NCBI GenBank assembly: GCA_907163375.1
Contig: CAJQUW010007115.1
Coordinates: 62,001-126,000 of the forward strand
DNA length: 64,000 nucleotides
Direction of reading: 5' to 3'
DNA from: Prostheceraeus crozeri
Taxonomy: Eukaryota > Platyhelminthes > Polycladida > Euryleptidae
The position numbers and the translations under genes are program-made. This document shows, piece after piece, positions 1-11,879 of the stretch. The notes under the pieces are model-generated. The model was not told the origin of the DNA, did no database searches, and worked only from the letters and a program-made list of their open reading frames with translations. Position 1 is the stretch's first letter; each line of letters opens with the position of its first letter.

Positions 1-480
1 TGGAGACGGTGATTGGGAGGTCTGAGAGGCCGCACACTAGGTTAATCTCCACGCAGTTTCGATCTCTGTAACTGTAACCGTTCGTAGTGAGAACTCTTTT
101 TTCAAAGGTCTTCTCTTCCACAAATTTCTCTCCATGGGAAGAAATGCAGGACGCCCTTTAAGTCAAGGCCTTAGCAACAGATCGACAAACTGACTTAGGA
201 TTCTCAGACTGTCGATTCAAGTAAAAGTTTGTATGTGCAGGGTTCCTGTAAACTCCAAAGGGTAAACCGCCATTGCCTCGTTCGATTGAAATGTCAAGAA
301 AAGAAATTGCACCTTAGACTTCCCTCTCCATCATGAGATGAATTGTAGGACGCAGATTGTTCAGCGTCTCGACAAACAAGGACAAGTCACTGTCCAGTTC
401 CCACCTCCTGGATTCGGTATGCAGACGACATACTGATGTTCTGGACACATTCAGACAGTGACTTGTCCTTATTCGTAAAG
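1..480 (-). mobile_element. Penelope-like element reverse transcriptase remnant
   Basis: Read on the minus strand, 1-400 encodes degenerate pieces of a PLE reverse transcriptase. These include DLSLFVETLNNLRPTI, then FLDISIERGNGGLPFGVYRNP and AHTNFYLN, the palm-to-thumb stretch typical of PLEs (compare FLDVLV..VYRKPTHTDRYLN). Several frame breaks and stops make it a pseudogene. Positions 410-475 carry the preceding catalytic part, YADDILMFW, but on the plus strand, so the two halves meet head to head at about 400. It sits between DHX9 exon 4 and the next exon, which is off the left edge. The family call is fairly sure and the subfamily unknown. Confidence 0.7.
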
Positions 481-799
481 AATCATTAAGGAAGCCATTT
501 GGTCCAAGAAACTGGAGGGCGGAAATCGTGTGAAGCATGACATTGGTAATGCTTGGTGATAATAACATTTTGACTTTCATTACCTGTTTGGTTTGTTACC
601 TCTCTCCAGATTATTTTGGCCATTCGCTTACACACTCCTGTATTTTTCTTGACAGTGGTATTCCATTATTTCTTTTTTGCAAAAGAGTAACTCGCCTGTT
701 GTCTTTGACCTTTGTCTTTCTGCCATTCAAGTATTGTACTGATAACTTTTCAACTGTGTCTGATGCATGTCTGAACATATCATTGCATTGTCACTTTAT

Positions 800-832
800 C
801 TGAGGATGAGGCGCTATGCGCCCCTCGAAAGC
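800..832 (+). other. PLE-tail / hammerhead-like motif
   Basis: CTGAGGATGAGGCGC, a TAT loop, then GCGCCCCTCGAAAGC reads as the two strands of a short GC stem flanked by a CTGA..GATGA box and a CGAAA box. This is the layout of the minimal hammerhead-like motifs found at PLE ends. The spacing of the first box is not canonical. It may be the tail of the plus-strand PLE piece at 410-475. Confidence 0.4.
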
Positions 833-1759
833 ACTTGTGTGACCAAAAGCAAAAGTCGATATTTGTAAGCTGCTTTTTCCGGATCGCCCTCCTGTAACAA
901 TGAATCACAACGATCCGTTATTCTCAACATGTGGTTATATATGCCTCGGCTCGAAGTTGAGTAAAAATTAAATCCCTAAAAATTAATAAGAAACATGGGC
1001 ATTTCAGGGCAATTTTGATGCCCTTTCAAAAGTCCTCGTACCGATGTCAACCCTGCGTAACATTCTTTTCACGGAGTTCCTTTCTATGTGCCGTGTTATA
1101 CGTCCTTTAAGATATCTGATTTATGTACAAATATTCACAACTTAGCGCAATCAGCCGACACGCATGAATATTTTTCCGTCAAAAAACCGTCCAATCAGCA
1201 AATTCTAATGAGTCAAACAAAAATTTTCGTCCTATTTTCATTTATTAATATACTAATGAGCATGGCATTTCAAATAGCTAAGTCATGGAAATATTGTAGC
1301 TTAGGTTCATCAAAAACCATACGAAATACTAAATCCAACCATACCAATTAAAATCTGAAGCATCGGCAGGATATCACTTTTTACACCATGAAGTAGTGGG
1401 CCGCGGGTGGGGCCTAATTTTTCGTGTTTCTTTGCATGAACCTCGTTATACAAAAATTATGAAAATCCCGGAGATCCTGAAATTCACGGATAACTTCAAG
1501 TCCAGTAACAAGCCACATCTAATGATTTATGAAAGAAATCAGTACTGCTGATGATTAAGTAGGACATAAATTATTCTATTTTCTAAATTTTAATATTCAA
1601 CACAAAATTTTAACCGAACATTGAGGAGCATACATTGCTCATGTAGTCATTGAGCTGTATCATGCCATGCTACAATAATAAAGAAAATAAAAGTGTATAA
1701 ATTTGAGTAAACATTTGAAATAACAGCTACGAAGGATAGAACTCATTAAGTTTTCAAAC
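833..1759. other. intron of DHX9, no gene seen
   Basis: AT-rich intronic DNA downstream of DHX9 exon 4. Short reading frames here show no recognisable domain. I see no further DHX9 exon to the left, so exon 5 should lie outside the window. Confidence 0.5.
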
Positions 1760-1899
1760 CTGTTATGGTCCGGCCCGACAGTTGTATATTTATAGTCGCA
1801 TTGCTGTTTCGTCATCTGTAAATATTGATGCAGTCGGGACTTCGAATTTTCCAGAGTCCAACCACCATGAATGTCCGCAGAAAAATCCACCTCTTCTGC
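1760..1899 (-). CDS. DHX9: DHX9 (RNA helicase A) coding exon 4: start of second dsRNA-binding domain
   Basis: The minus-strand exon reads AEEVDFSADIHGGWTLENSK, then SRLHQYLQMTKQQCDYKYT and TVGPDHNR. This matches the start of DHX9 dsRBD2 (human GGWTLENAKTRLHQYFQ...VGPDHNR). It is bounded by an acceptor (TTTTTCAG before 1899) and a donor (GTTTGA from 1759). The 140-base exon starts in phase 0, matching exon 3, and ends two bases into a codon. DHX9 is a nuclear/cytoplasmic DExH-box helicase that unwinds RNA and R-loops and uses its two N-terminal dsRBDs to bind structured RNA. The reading is clean, unlike the transposons around it. The rest of the domain and the helicase core must lie left of the window. 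Confidence 0.9.
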
Positions 1900-2415
1900 C
1901 TGAAAAACACATGCATTATTTGGGGAATTCGTAATTCTACGCGCAGCATCATGGAATAGGTATCCTTGTTATCATATTTTATGTTATACTATGTCATGTC
2001 TCAAAACACTCCCCACGGATCCCAAGATACTGCTGAATACAGTAACAAATTCAATTATTTGACTGGCTGCTAATAACTATTATTTAACAATTGCATGAAA
2101 ATCAAACCATACGATGGTGAAAAATGAAGTCAGAAAATAAGGCATTGTTATTTATAAATTTTTGTCGATAAAACGGCATGAAAGCGGTATAGTGGGAAGC
2201 TGGTAGGGCAATACAAGTATTCAAACACTCAAGCCCAAAATATTGATGCTGATGACCATTTGCTCTCATATATGTTTTCAAGTTCTAGCTTCAGGGTCAA
2301 TCATAGTGACCACCGCAAATTTTGAAAAATATCTTCAATGAATGGTGTTATGGTAATACCAATTAATGATAATGCTATTGTATACAGTAGATTTGCAAAA
2401 TTGTGCATTGTCTCA
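1900..2415. other. intron sequence left of the Polinton, nothing recognised
   Basis: This is AT-rich DNA between DHX9 exon 4 and the Polinton target duplication. I see no repeat, ORF or RNA gene here. Confidence 0.5.
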
Positions 2416-2421
2416 GTGAAG
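2416..2421. repeat. Polinton target-site duplication, left copy (GTGAAG)
   Basis: GTGAAG directly abuts the left terminal inverted repeat and recurs at 22433-22438 just outside the right one. Six bases is the diagnostic target duplication length for Polinton integrase. Confidence 0.9.
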
Positions 2422-2765
2422 AGTAGTTAGTTTTGCGGACGCACTGATAGTGGATAGGTACCTGGATAGGAACATGTTACGAATTGCCAATGCGAACATG
2501 GATAGGAACATGTTTCGATCATGTAAATATGAACCGCGTTCCGATTGATAGCCGAATTGAGATCATACTTAATGATTCGGTACACTTATTTGTGTGTTGG
2601 GATCGGAACGGCTTGTTCCGAAATTGAATTAGAGTATGTGAATTAGAATAAGGATGCGAACATCTATTTCGGAACTTAAACAGATGTTTGTTTTGAGACT
2701 GCTTGCTCAAATGCGACAATTGTGACCATTATGACTATAATGACAATTTTATTTATTTTCATAAT
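2422..2765 (+). repeat. Polinton left terminal inverted repeat
   Basis: Starts AGTAGTTAGTTTTGCGGACG and is matched as reverse complement by 22075-22432. It contains internal short repeats around GGATAGGAACATGTT; the right copy has one extra repeat unit. The inner boundary is approximate because similarity fades near 2765. Confidence 0.92.
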
Positions 2766-2873
2766 GCGTTTACAGATCAGAAATTATGTTATGAATGTTC
2801 TATTATTTGCTAATCAGAATCCCATTTACAGAATTTGTGAAATAAAAACAAGAGGTTTACAATGTAAGTGTAA

Positions 2874-3167
2874 TTAACCATAAAAAATGAAAGAAGGTAA
2901 GTCACGTCCCTCGGGGGACTCCGTTAACTTCAAGAAGTCCTCGGCCCATTCGAGGAATGTTGCATTGTTTGTGAAGTCGTGTTCACACTCGTGTATAGGA
3001 CACTTCGCCGACAGTCCTTTTCTCCTTTGGAGTGCTGTCACTGTTAAAGTCTTCCAGAGTTCCACTTTGCATCCGCAACACAAATTTACCTTCGCATCCA
3101 ACGCTCCACCCATAATTACTTGGCTTTCATTGTGGTAACAGAACAGTTGTTTCTGGGTACTCATCAT
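2874..3167 (-). CDS. Polinton accessory ORF, small Cys-containing protein
   Basis: This 97-residue minus-strand ORF is the leftmost gene of the element. It contains CCGCK at about residue 31 and CPIHECEH at about residue 56, which could bind a metal, but I recognise no family. A TATATAAAG box on the minus strand (3245-3253) lies about 80 bases upstream, back to back with the TATA box of the plus-strand ORF at 3415. This shared divergent promoter supports it being a real gene. Function unknown. Confidence 0.45.
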   Translation of the reverse strand: MMSTQKQLFCYHNESQVIMGGALDAKVNLCCGCKVELWKTLTVTALQRRKGLSAKCPIHECEHDFTNNATFLEWAEDFLKLTESPEGRDLPSFIFYG

Positions 3168-3244
3168 GAAGTAGATTCGTAATAGATTCTTAATGTCTAC
3201 TCAAGTCACGAGGATTAGCACTGGCTTAATTGGAACATTGACAT

Positions 3245-3253
3245 CTTTATATA
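3245..3253 (-). promoter_or_regulatory. TATA box (minus) for ORF 3167-2874
   Basis: TATATAAAG on the minus strand, about 80 bases before the start codon at 3167. Confidence 0.45.
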
Positions 3254-3314
3254 TCCCTTTAGGGAAAATCGGAACCTCTCTGATTGGCTGTTGGGAATTT
3301 CTTTGTTTAAAAAG

Positions 3315-3322
3315 TATATAAG
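3315..3322 (+). promoter_or_regulatory. TATA box for ORF at 3415
   Basis: TATATAAG 100 bases upstream of the ATG at 3415. It also argues against the ATG at 3331, which would lie at or before the transcription start. Confidence 0.5.
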
Positions 3323-3414
3323 TCCTAGCTGTGTACCAATTCTCATCAAAGGTTCTAATCCTCAAGTACCATATTATCAGCTATCTTATCTATATTATTC
3401 TAATCACATTGAAA

Positions 3415-3597
3415 ATGGAACGCATCACAGCACCTCCCACTTCTCCTGTTGAAAGGACGGAATCGCCATGCGAACCCAGAGTGTTAGTAAGAGGACCTGT
3501 AACTCCTGATCTAGAATCATCAGAAGATGAAAGCGTGTTTTTAAGGAGTGTCATCGAAACATCGGTGGAAGCTCTTATAACAGGTCAAGACATGTAG
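3415..3597 (+). CDS. Polinton accessory ORF, short acidic protein
   Basis: A 60-residue reading frame starting MERITAPPTSPVERTE and including DLESSEDESVF. It is Pro/Ser/Glu-rich and probably disordered. I chose the ATG at 3415 because the TATA box at 3315-3322 places the transcript start near 3345. No family recognised; a first exon of a longer gene is possible. Confidence 0.35.
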   Translation: MERITAPPTSPVERTESPCEPRVLVRGPVTPDLESSEDESVFLRSVIETSVEALITGQDM

Positions 3598-5025
3598 TGG
3601 AAGTCAGGTTCGAAATGCTCCACGAAAAACAAACACGAAGCGGATATGTGTGCGATTAGAGCCGGAAGAAAAGAATTTGACAACTGCGCTGGAGTTCAGC
3701 ATAATGGATCCAGCCACGCCTCGCCGCTGCCCTGGTGCCCCCAAAAAGAAGAGTATGTGTTCGAGTTGACCTGAAGAGACTGATTTCTTTCCCCAATATT
3801 GACAATATGTAATTTTTTATCTTTAATAACACTTACATAAATGAACAATCTTGTTTTATAATTTCACAAATCGAATTTCTGATAGGATTTGAATGGGAAC
3901 TGGGGATAGATATATTCATCTCTGAAATAGTTACCTATAAGTATTCCTAAGTTTAATATTTCTAAGATATATATTTCAATTCACTTGTTTGAGACTTTGA
4001 AACAGCACCGAACATACTAGAACAAATTTGAAATGAATATTAATGTGTAATTCAAATGATAGTCAAATTGGATGAAAGTTTGAATAGATTTACAGTGTTT
4101 TTCGAATCCTTTTTTCACCCTAGGATGATATCATACATATTGCATACAATACATCATTAGCTAGAGAATGAAAAGACCTTTCTAATGATATAAGGTATGT
4201 ACCCATTCGATGAAAAAATCCATGTTGCATGTTGTATAGCTGCTTCGGATGGTGTCATACATGTTGCATACAATACATCATTGGAATCAGAATGAAAAGA
4301 GCTTTCGAATAATATAACATATGTAGCTATTCAATGAAAAAATCTTTGTTGTATGCAGGTGTATGCAACTGGAAAAATTCTAAGTTTTTCTCAAAAATAA
4401 CTATGTTTTCAAGTTTTTAAAATTTTCAAAGTTAAAGTTTGACCACTCGAAATGACCATAATGTATAAACTTCCACATGAACTTGACCTTGACCTTCATA
4501 CACTCCATACACGGCGGGGGGGGGGCCTCAAAATTTCTCGGGCGCTTCGCGCACTCGAAAATTTATTTACCCATGGGCTCCGGGTGCCATAGCTATTCTT
4601 TTTTGCATAACTAAAACCCAACCCTAACCCTAGGTGCTTTTAAATTTAAATTTGGCGCGAAATTTGATTTTCGATTTTTGCGCGTTTTATGATACAGTCT
4701 GGATTTAGCTGCTTAAAACTTAGTGACTTTTTCATTGTTATTTGACTTAAGATGATAATTCAAATTATATGAAATCCTCAACTTAAATAAAAATTTTTTA
4801 AATGTTTAGAACTGCAGGGAATCCATCGTCATCACATGTTAATTGGTTTAACTTCGCGGTTACATGTACCACTCTAGCATCAAAGACTTTGATGGCACTT
4901 TTCTATTTCATCATTAAAATATATCAGCTGTTTAGTTTTGTTTGAATTCAACAGTTTGTTTTTCTATACTAATGTGATGTTATGATGTCATCCGGTCTTT
5001 GTTCATGGTTCCTTTGTTAGATTCA
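3598..5025 (+). other. Polinton non-coding stretch with degenerate tandem duplication
   Basis: No convincing gene. At 4128-4370 an approximately 130-base unit containing CATACAATACATCATT occurs twice with divergence. A G-run follows at 4514-4523, then a short CCCTAACCCTA tract at 4622-4633. Confidence 0.4.
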
Positions 5026-5034
5026 TATATAAAG
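5026..5034 (+). promoter_or_regulatory. TATA box upstream of the intron-bearing accessory gene
   Basis: TATATAAAG, followed after about 100 bases by a splice-donor-like GTGAGT near 5131 and by an acceptor-like CTTACAG immediately before the ATG at 5748. Confidence 0.45.
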
Positions 5035-5743
5035 AAATTGTAGAGCTCCGTTCTTCACTCATTTTTGAATTATTCTGTGTGCATAGCAGACCTCGTTCTC
5101 CGTCTCATCGATTTATAACTGCAATTCTGAAGTGAGTTCTACATTCTTCTATTCACTACTTTACATAGTTTGGGAGTAGGAACATTACTAAGTTCTTATA
5201 ACCAGATAGTTTAAAACATGTGGCCGGATCTTAAGTTAGGAACACTATATGTTATATTATTAAACAGAATTATTAATTTTCATAATTAATTATAGCATTT
5301 TTAAAACCTATAAAGCACACAAGCTTATATGATGAAGTGTTTAAATAAAGATAAACATTTCAAAGTGTGCTTCAAATTTGTAAATAATTCAGATGCTAAT
5401 TTTGTTTATAAAGTGATAGTCCGTGGACCATTTACAAATTGAAAGTTGTTTAACCAAAGTCAGAAATGTTTATCTTTTTTAAAACATCAGTTTCGTTTCT
5501 ATGATTTCATTTCGAAATAAAATAATAATACATCAGCTGATTTCAATTTCATGTTCATATGTAAGCAACCCTTTTCAAGATAAATTCAACATTTCGACTT
5601 TCGGTTTCTATCTCGAAAAATATATATCTCTGTCAGGAAATTAATGACTGTAGAATTACTTTCCAATATTTATGCAATAGTTACTTAAATGAGTTCGTAT
5701 TTGCTAACAGACAATGTAATGACAAAGGTTTTCCATGACTTAC

Positions 5744-7598
5744 AGAAATGGTTCGTCATGCAAGCATTGCACGCCAACGATTAATTTTCCACTACTGTGA
5801 AACTTGCAAACAACCGGTGCGACATGCCAACAAGAGTGGCCATAAAGACTGTAAATTCAGGGAGGGCTGCACTTATGTCTACTGCCTCACCTGCAGAGCC
5901 TACGTGCGAAGCACAGAAATGGGCAACGAAGAAAAGTCTAAAGCCTTTATCATCCGGCATGCATCCTGTGCGCAGGAGAATGGCAGGGGTGGACGTAACC
6001 TAACATCGAAAGCTGAAAAAAAATTGGCTAGACTGTTCGCGGAGGACGATAGGGCTGCAGAAGGAGTTCTTAGTCAATGCGCCGAACCCTAAAAACCCCC
6101 CACAAAAAGAAAATTCAAATCAAGAGAATTCCTGGACAGTGACTCTTCACCAAGTGATTTAGAGGTGAGTACTGATAACTGCACATGCTAAATTTAAAAT
6201 AAAAAATGAATAATGTTAAGAACATTTGTTTCGCTATGCATGAAGTAAATTTAACTTTTAAAAACATTTCAGTTTGAGAGGTCTTCAGCGAAGAAAAAGA
6301 CTGTTGTCAAAAAGTTGCCTCAAGTGAGAAATGTAAGTCATGTTGATAAAAATTAATCACCTTTGATGTAAAATAATATGTTATTTCTCTTTACAGCTGT
6401 TTAAAATTCTGCCACCGGTACCCAAGATGAGTGCGGTAGAAGAAACAAGTACCCCACGTCCCGTAAGTACAGTTGTTATAGTCGTTATTATAAGTTCCTC
6501 TCACCACTTCTTAATGTATCATACATAATCCATTTGCTCAATTATCCTTCTATCATTTTCTACCGTTTCAGGTAATGAGATCCTTATCCCTGAAAAAGTC
6601 CAGGGTTAATAGCGTCGCCTCAACACCTGCGACTACCACTTCCGTTGAGGACAATGAGGAGCGTCCCTACACGATACGGGAAACCTCATCCGATGAGAGG
6701 GAAGATTGAGACGAGAGTAGTGACTCGTCCTCTTCAACATCGACCACATCGTCACCCACATCTTCTGATGAGGATGAAGCAAGGCATTCCCTTGTAAGTA
6801 CCGAACTTAATAATAATTGCATAACATAATTAATGACTAAATCTCATGATTTCTCTTGATAAATGCTGTTCTAAAATTATAACAGTGATATCTATTTTCA
6901 AAATAATTCGATTCAGGACAATTTTTCACCGATGGCTCCTGAGGTACGATTTTCACAAATTTTGTTAGAACTGTAGTGCTCTATCCTCATTATAAGGACA
7001 TATAGATAGTAAACAATTATTTCTTTTCATTTCAGGATATGTGTGATTTCACATCACAAGAAATCTCCTTCTCCCAGATCCGTGCGTCGCCAAATTGCAG
7101 CGTTCGGCTGCCCCTTACACCGATCCTTCAATATCGAACTCCGGTCCCCCTTCCTGATCCTGCTCCTGCTACAGTCCCTGTTACTGCTCCCGTTCCTGCT
7201 CAGTCCCTGTCCCTGCTCCAGTCTTTGTTCCTGCTCCTTTACAATACAATGTCGACCTAGATGATACGTCCGAGAATGATGAGCGGCTAGAGGAGAAGTT
7301 GAAACTGTGCCAGCAACGCCTGAGGATGGCTGAGGAGAGAGAAAGTAAGCTCAGGGAGGAGAATAGTGGTTTGATTGTGTCCGTTAGAAATTTAGCACAG
7401 TCAAACCTACTTTTGTCCTCCTCTGTAGCCAGAGGTAGTCGTCAGTTCGAGCGTGAGACGCTTATGCATTTGGTGTTTCGTTATGGGGACATCACAAGAG
7501 TCAAGCTGTCTCGCATGGAGGACACGGCCGACTGCTGTGAGCAGTGCCACCATGTCAAACTGTCCCACAGCGACATGGTTAAGTGTCAGAAAATGTAA
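5744..7598 (+). pseudogene. Polinton accessory gene, apparently intron-bearing, Cys-rich N-terminus and coiled-coil C-terminus
   Basis: The first part encodes a basic Cys/His-rich segment (CETCKQPV, then HKDCKFREGCTYVYCLTCR). The middle is a series of short Ser/Glu-rich coding bits separated by intervals of about 60-130 bases that begin GTRAG or GTAAG and end in pyrimidine-CAG. The last part encodes a helix rich in Glu/Arg (RLRMAEERESKLREE), likely a coiled coil, and ends with CCEQCHHV. Such a run of compact introns is unusual for a Polinton gene. It is not intact. I do not recognise the family, and the Cys segments may form zinc ribbons. Confidence 0.45.
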
Positions 7599-7731
7599 AC
7601 TTTTTACTTTTACTTTTTGACTTTAAATGGAAAAAGAAATTGTTACAAGTCCTGTCTTCCTATTTCATCGTAGATTGGAACAAATGTCATTGGCTAGTAA
7701 TCGTTGTGACGTCATAGGATGACAAAAAATA

Positions 7732-7739
7732 TATATAGG
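7732..7739 (+). promoter_or_regulatory. TATA-like box upstream of the polymerase gene
   Basis: TATATAGG about 40 bases before the ATG at 7775. Confidence 0.45.
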
Positions 7740-7774
7740 CCGCAAAAATTATAATCCTCACCAGTTTAATAAAC

Positions 7775-10700
7775 ATGGTTATCTGTTCTAAATGTGGAAA
7801 ATCGTTTACTCTTAATAGTAATTTGCAACGCCATGAAAAGTTTTGTAAGTTAGGAAAACTTATCAGTGTAGAAAGTGTCCATATGAAACGAAACGGCAGG
7901 ATAATCTAAAGCGACACAATCTAGTCTGTGATAAGCAACCAAGTAATTGTAATTTAAATTCAAATCCTCCAAGCATGTCAGCTAATTATAGTCAAATACC
8001 CGAATCTAGTACTGCTGAATCAACGTCTAGATATATACCAATCAGCGCTTCAAATAATAATTTGATCTTTATGCAATGCTGCTCCCGCTGTGGTAAAACG
8101 TATAATTCTATAAGCCAATTCCGTCAGCATATGAATATGCATAATACAAATAGTGAGATGAATATTCAAAAAAATCATGGAACTGTAAGTCTCAGCGAAA
8201 GCGCGCTCAACCGTCATGCTCGTGCATACGACATCACACCATCAGCACACACAGTAGATATAACTTCCTTTTTATTAAGTATGCGATCTATATTAGAGAA
8301 CTTAGTGTCAAACCTTCTAGAAAATTTTCAACTACGTGGTCGTCTGGTAGCACAAATTCGTTATGTGCGATCAAATCCTCAGGAAGATGAAACGTTTCTC
8401 GCACACTTTACTTCATCATCCACAAACTATATTTATGACTATGATACATGGTTCCAAGATAACTTAAATAGTCTCTCAAGTCATATTGAAGCTTTTGCAA
8501 ACAAGGGTAGCAATTGGGTTATTGATGAAATACTAAATATAGAATTCAATGTTATTACTAGTCCATTACTTTCTGGTGGAGAAGTATTTAATCTACCAAA
8601 GAGTCTGAAAGATTCGAAGGCTGTAATCAATGTACATTCAAATGCAAATAACTGTTTCTTGTATTCAGTTCTATCAATGCTACATTACAATGATGTATCA
8701 TATTCTAGGAATGAGATAAAATCATGTAAATGGACATCAAAGATATTCCTAAGTTTGAGAAAAATAATGACATTAAAATCAACATTCACCTTTACGAAAA
8801 AGGACTAAAAGATGTTCGATATAGCAGCAACTTTATTGGTAAACGAACTGTGAATATACTACTAATTATAAACAATGAACGTGCACACTATTGTGGAATC
8901 AGAAAACTATCAAGATTATATAGAAAAATAAATAGAAGATACAAACATTTCTGCGATCGATGTACCCAATCGTTTACATATAAGACAACTTTGGAGCGAC
9001 ATTATCAATTTTGTGTTCGTGGAAAGGCACAAATAGGAAGAATGCCTAAACAACTAGAGGTAAGCACAAGTAGCATGGAATATCAATTAAGTCCTCTTTT
9101 AGTTGTTTATGCAGATATAGAGTGCTACATCGATAATAAAGTACACAAACTGGCAGCTGTTGGTGTTTATCATGTTTGGCATAAAGCTCTCCAGTCCAGA
9201 TTTGAAAACAAATATTATGTCTTCAAAGGAGAGAATTGTATTATGGACTTCTTGGATCATCTAGAAAATATAGCTAAAAATTATATGATGATCAGCGTGC
9301 AATAAGCCGGCAACCAATGTCTCTTTCTTCTGATGAAGAAGAAAAACATAAAAATGTAAAAAAATTGTAATAAATGTAAAGCTGCATTCAGTGATGATTG
9401 CATAAAAGAGATCACGACCATTTAACAGGAAGATATAGACAAACAATATGCAGTAAATGCAATCTTCGATTAAAACTAAATAGGCGGGAACTACCCATCT
9501 TCTTCCACAATTTTAAGAATTATGATAGTCATATCGTTTGCTATAAAGCAATTGGAAAGAAGAAGTCATGGAAATTGGAAGTAGTAGCAGCAACAGCTGA
9601 AAAGTATATAACTCTATCCGCCAGCGTCCCTGTGAACGAATAAAAAGGAAGAACAATCTACTTCAAGTTAAAATTCTTAGATTCTTATCAATATTTAAGT
9701 GCATCATTGAGTGAGTTAGCAAGAGGATTGCAAGTTTATGAACATGTAGAAAAACTAAGAAATGAATTTCCCCTGTTAACAGATGATATTCTTTATCAAA
9801 AGGGAGTGTTTCCCTACTGTTATTTCAAAAGTCTAAATACATTGTCAGAAAAATGCCTGCCACCACAATGTGAATTTTATAATGATCTTACTCGTGAACA
9901 TTGTTCAGATGAAGAATATGAGCACGCTAGTAATGCGTGGCTTGCTTTCAATTGTAACAATTTTGGTGATTACATGCTTGCATATTTGAAACTGGATGTA
10001 TTATTACTGGCAGACATTTTTGAAGTTTTAAGGTCACTAAGTCAAAGTGAAGATGAAGTAGATCCTGTCGATTTCGTTAGCCTTCCACAACTTAGCTTTA
10101 AATTTGACGTCTAATGATCCTCCACATTACATACAAGATGGAAGTATGTATAATCTCTTCAAAGGGGAATAAGGGGTGGAATGACTTTTACGAACATTCA
10201 CAGAGCACGTGCACGCATTTCGGAATTAGAAAATGATACAAATGAAAGTTGTCACTTATCTTACATTGATGTCAATAACCTTTACGGTTCTTCGCTCAGT
10301 AAGAGTCTACCACATTCAAATTTTAAATGGTTGAATGATAGTGAAGAAGCTATTTTCTTAACGAAGAAAATATACAAGCTATCGATGATGATGGTAAAAT
10401 TGGCTATATTTTTGATTTGAACTTGGAATATCCTGCAAACATACATGATGACACTGCCGATTTCCCATTAGCGCCAGAGATGCAGACCGTAGAGCAAAAT
10501 ATGTTTTCAACTTATATGAAGGATTTACATAGGAAAATAAGACCAGACACTAAATTCAGTTCAACTAAAAAACTCTTGCTTCATCAATTCAATAGGGAAA
10601 ATTATGTTGTACACTGTTCAATATTATAATTTTATTTATCCATGGGTATGAAAATCACAGAAATTCACAACGGTATAAAGTTCACACAAAAAGCCATGGT

Positions 10701-11611
10701 TGAGAACGTACATTGATATGAATTCACAAAAGAGAGCTCAATCAAGTACCAACTTTGAAAAGTCATTTTATAAGTTGAAAAATTATTCTTTATATGGTAA
10801 AACAAAGGAAAATGTATGACGAAGGAGAAAATTCAAATTAGTAAACAGCGTGGAACAATGTCGAAAATTATCAAATCATCCTCTCTATGTACAGCATAAG
10901 ATATTTGATGAAGATCTAGTTGGTGTGGAAATGTATAAACCTTCAATAATGTTGAATAAATTGATTTATGTTGGTCAGGCGGTACTTGACTATAGCAAAT
11001 TGGAAATGTACCAGTTATACTACAATGATTTAAAAAGATGTCCACTGATAAATAGAACGCGACTTTGTGGAGGTGATACCGGTAGTTTTTTCCTATGTTT
11101 GTACACCTCACCATCTGTCCACCTGGAGGATGTACTGCTATATTTTGGTGAAAAATTTGACTCTTCAAACTATGACAGTCATCACCGACTATACTCAACT
11201 ACAAACAGAGCCAGATTAGGTTGTTTTAAGGATGAGTGTGCGGGAAAGTTGCTTGAGGAAATGATCTTGATAAAACCAAAAATGTATTCAATGAATATCT
11301 AGATTCATCTTGTGATAGCATCAAGCGGGCAAAAGGAGTGCAGAGAGCTGCAGTTGAAAAATTACATCAATGATTATAGGACTGTGTACTACAGTGAGAA
11401 AGATACAAATGAGGAAATGACAATTATAAATTCAAAAACTCACGTAGTCACTACAAAAACATTTAGAAAGCGAGGACTTTCACTTTGGGAGGATAAGCGC
11501 TGTTGGTTAAATAAAAATCTATCTCTACCATATGGACACTATAGTTTAGGACTTCCCCCACCTTCAAAGAGAAGGAGATGCCTTCCTGCTACAGGTGACG
11601 TAGAAGTTTAA
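7775..11611 (+). pseudogene. Polinton protein-primed DNA polymerase B, with N-terminal zinc fingers
   Basis: This family B, protein-primed polymerase (PolB) replicates the element. The N-terminal part holds C2H2 fingers (CSKCGKSFTLNSNLQRH, CSRCGKTY...H, then CDRCTQSFTYKTTLERH). The exonuclease signatures follow: LLVVYADIECY, then DHDHLTGRYR with FFHNFKNYDSH, then YLKLDVLLLADIF. The palm is marked by YIDVNNLYGSSL and later motifs up to the CLPATG region near the end. The order and spacing fit Polinton PolB of about 1,200 residues. The gene is a fossil with around half a dozen or more interruptions. It is the last long plus-strand gene before the TBP-like ORF. Confidence 0.9.
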
Positions 11612-11879
11612 GAAATTTAACAAAGTAAACTAAGCAATCACTACATTTCTGTATAGTTATACTTAATAATATATAGGTAGATTTACTATAAAATGAAATT
11701 TCTACATTTTTCCGATGTGTAGAAATAATTACTAAAACATAGTCCTACTATGAATTGAAGACGTAGCATTCAACATCATTCCGATATGTTGAGATGTAAA
11801 ATAGCAAGCTTTATGCAAACAAATAAATTTAGGTTTACATTTGAAAACATGCCTCATTACATTAGAACATGGAAATTAA

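Noticed and set aside
2519-2719. 66-residue ORF repeated at 22111-22311
   Set aside because: It is simply the two copies of the Polinton terminal inverted repeat read in the same sense; no coding signal.
4622-4633. CCCTAACCCTA tract as a telomeric remnant
   Set aside because: Only about two repeats; too short to mean anything.
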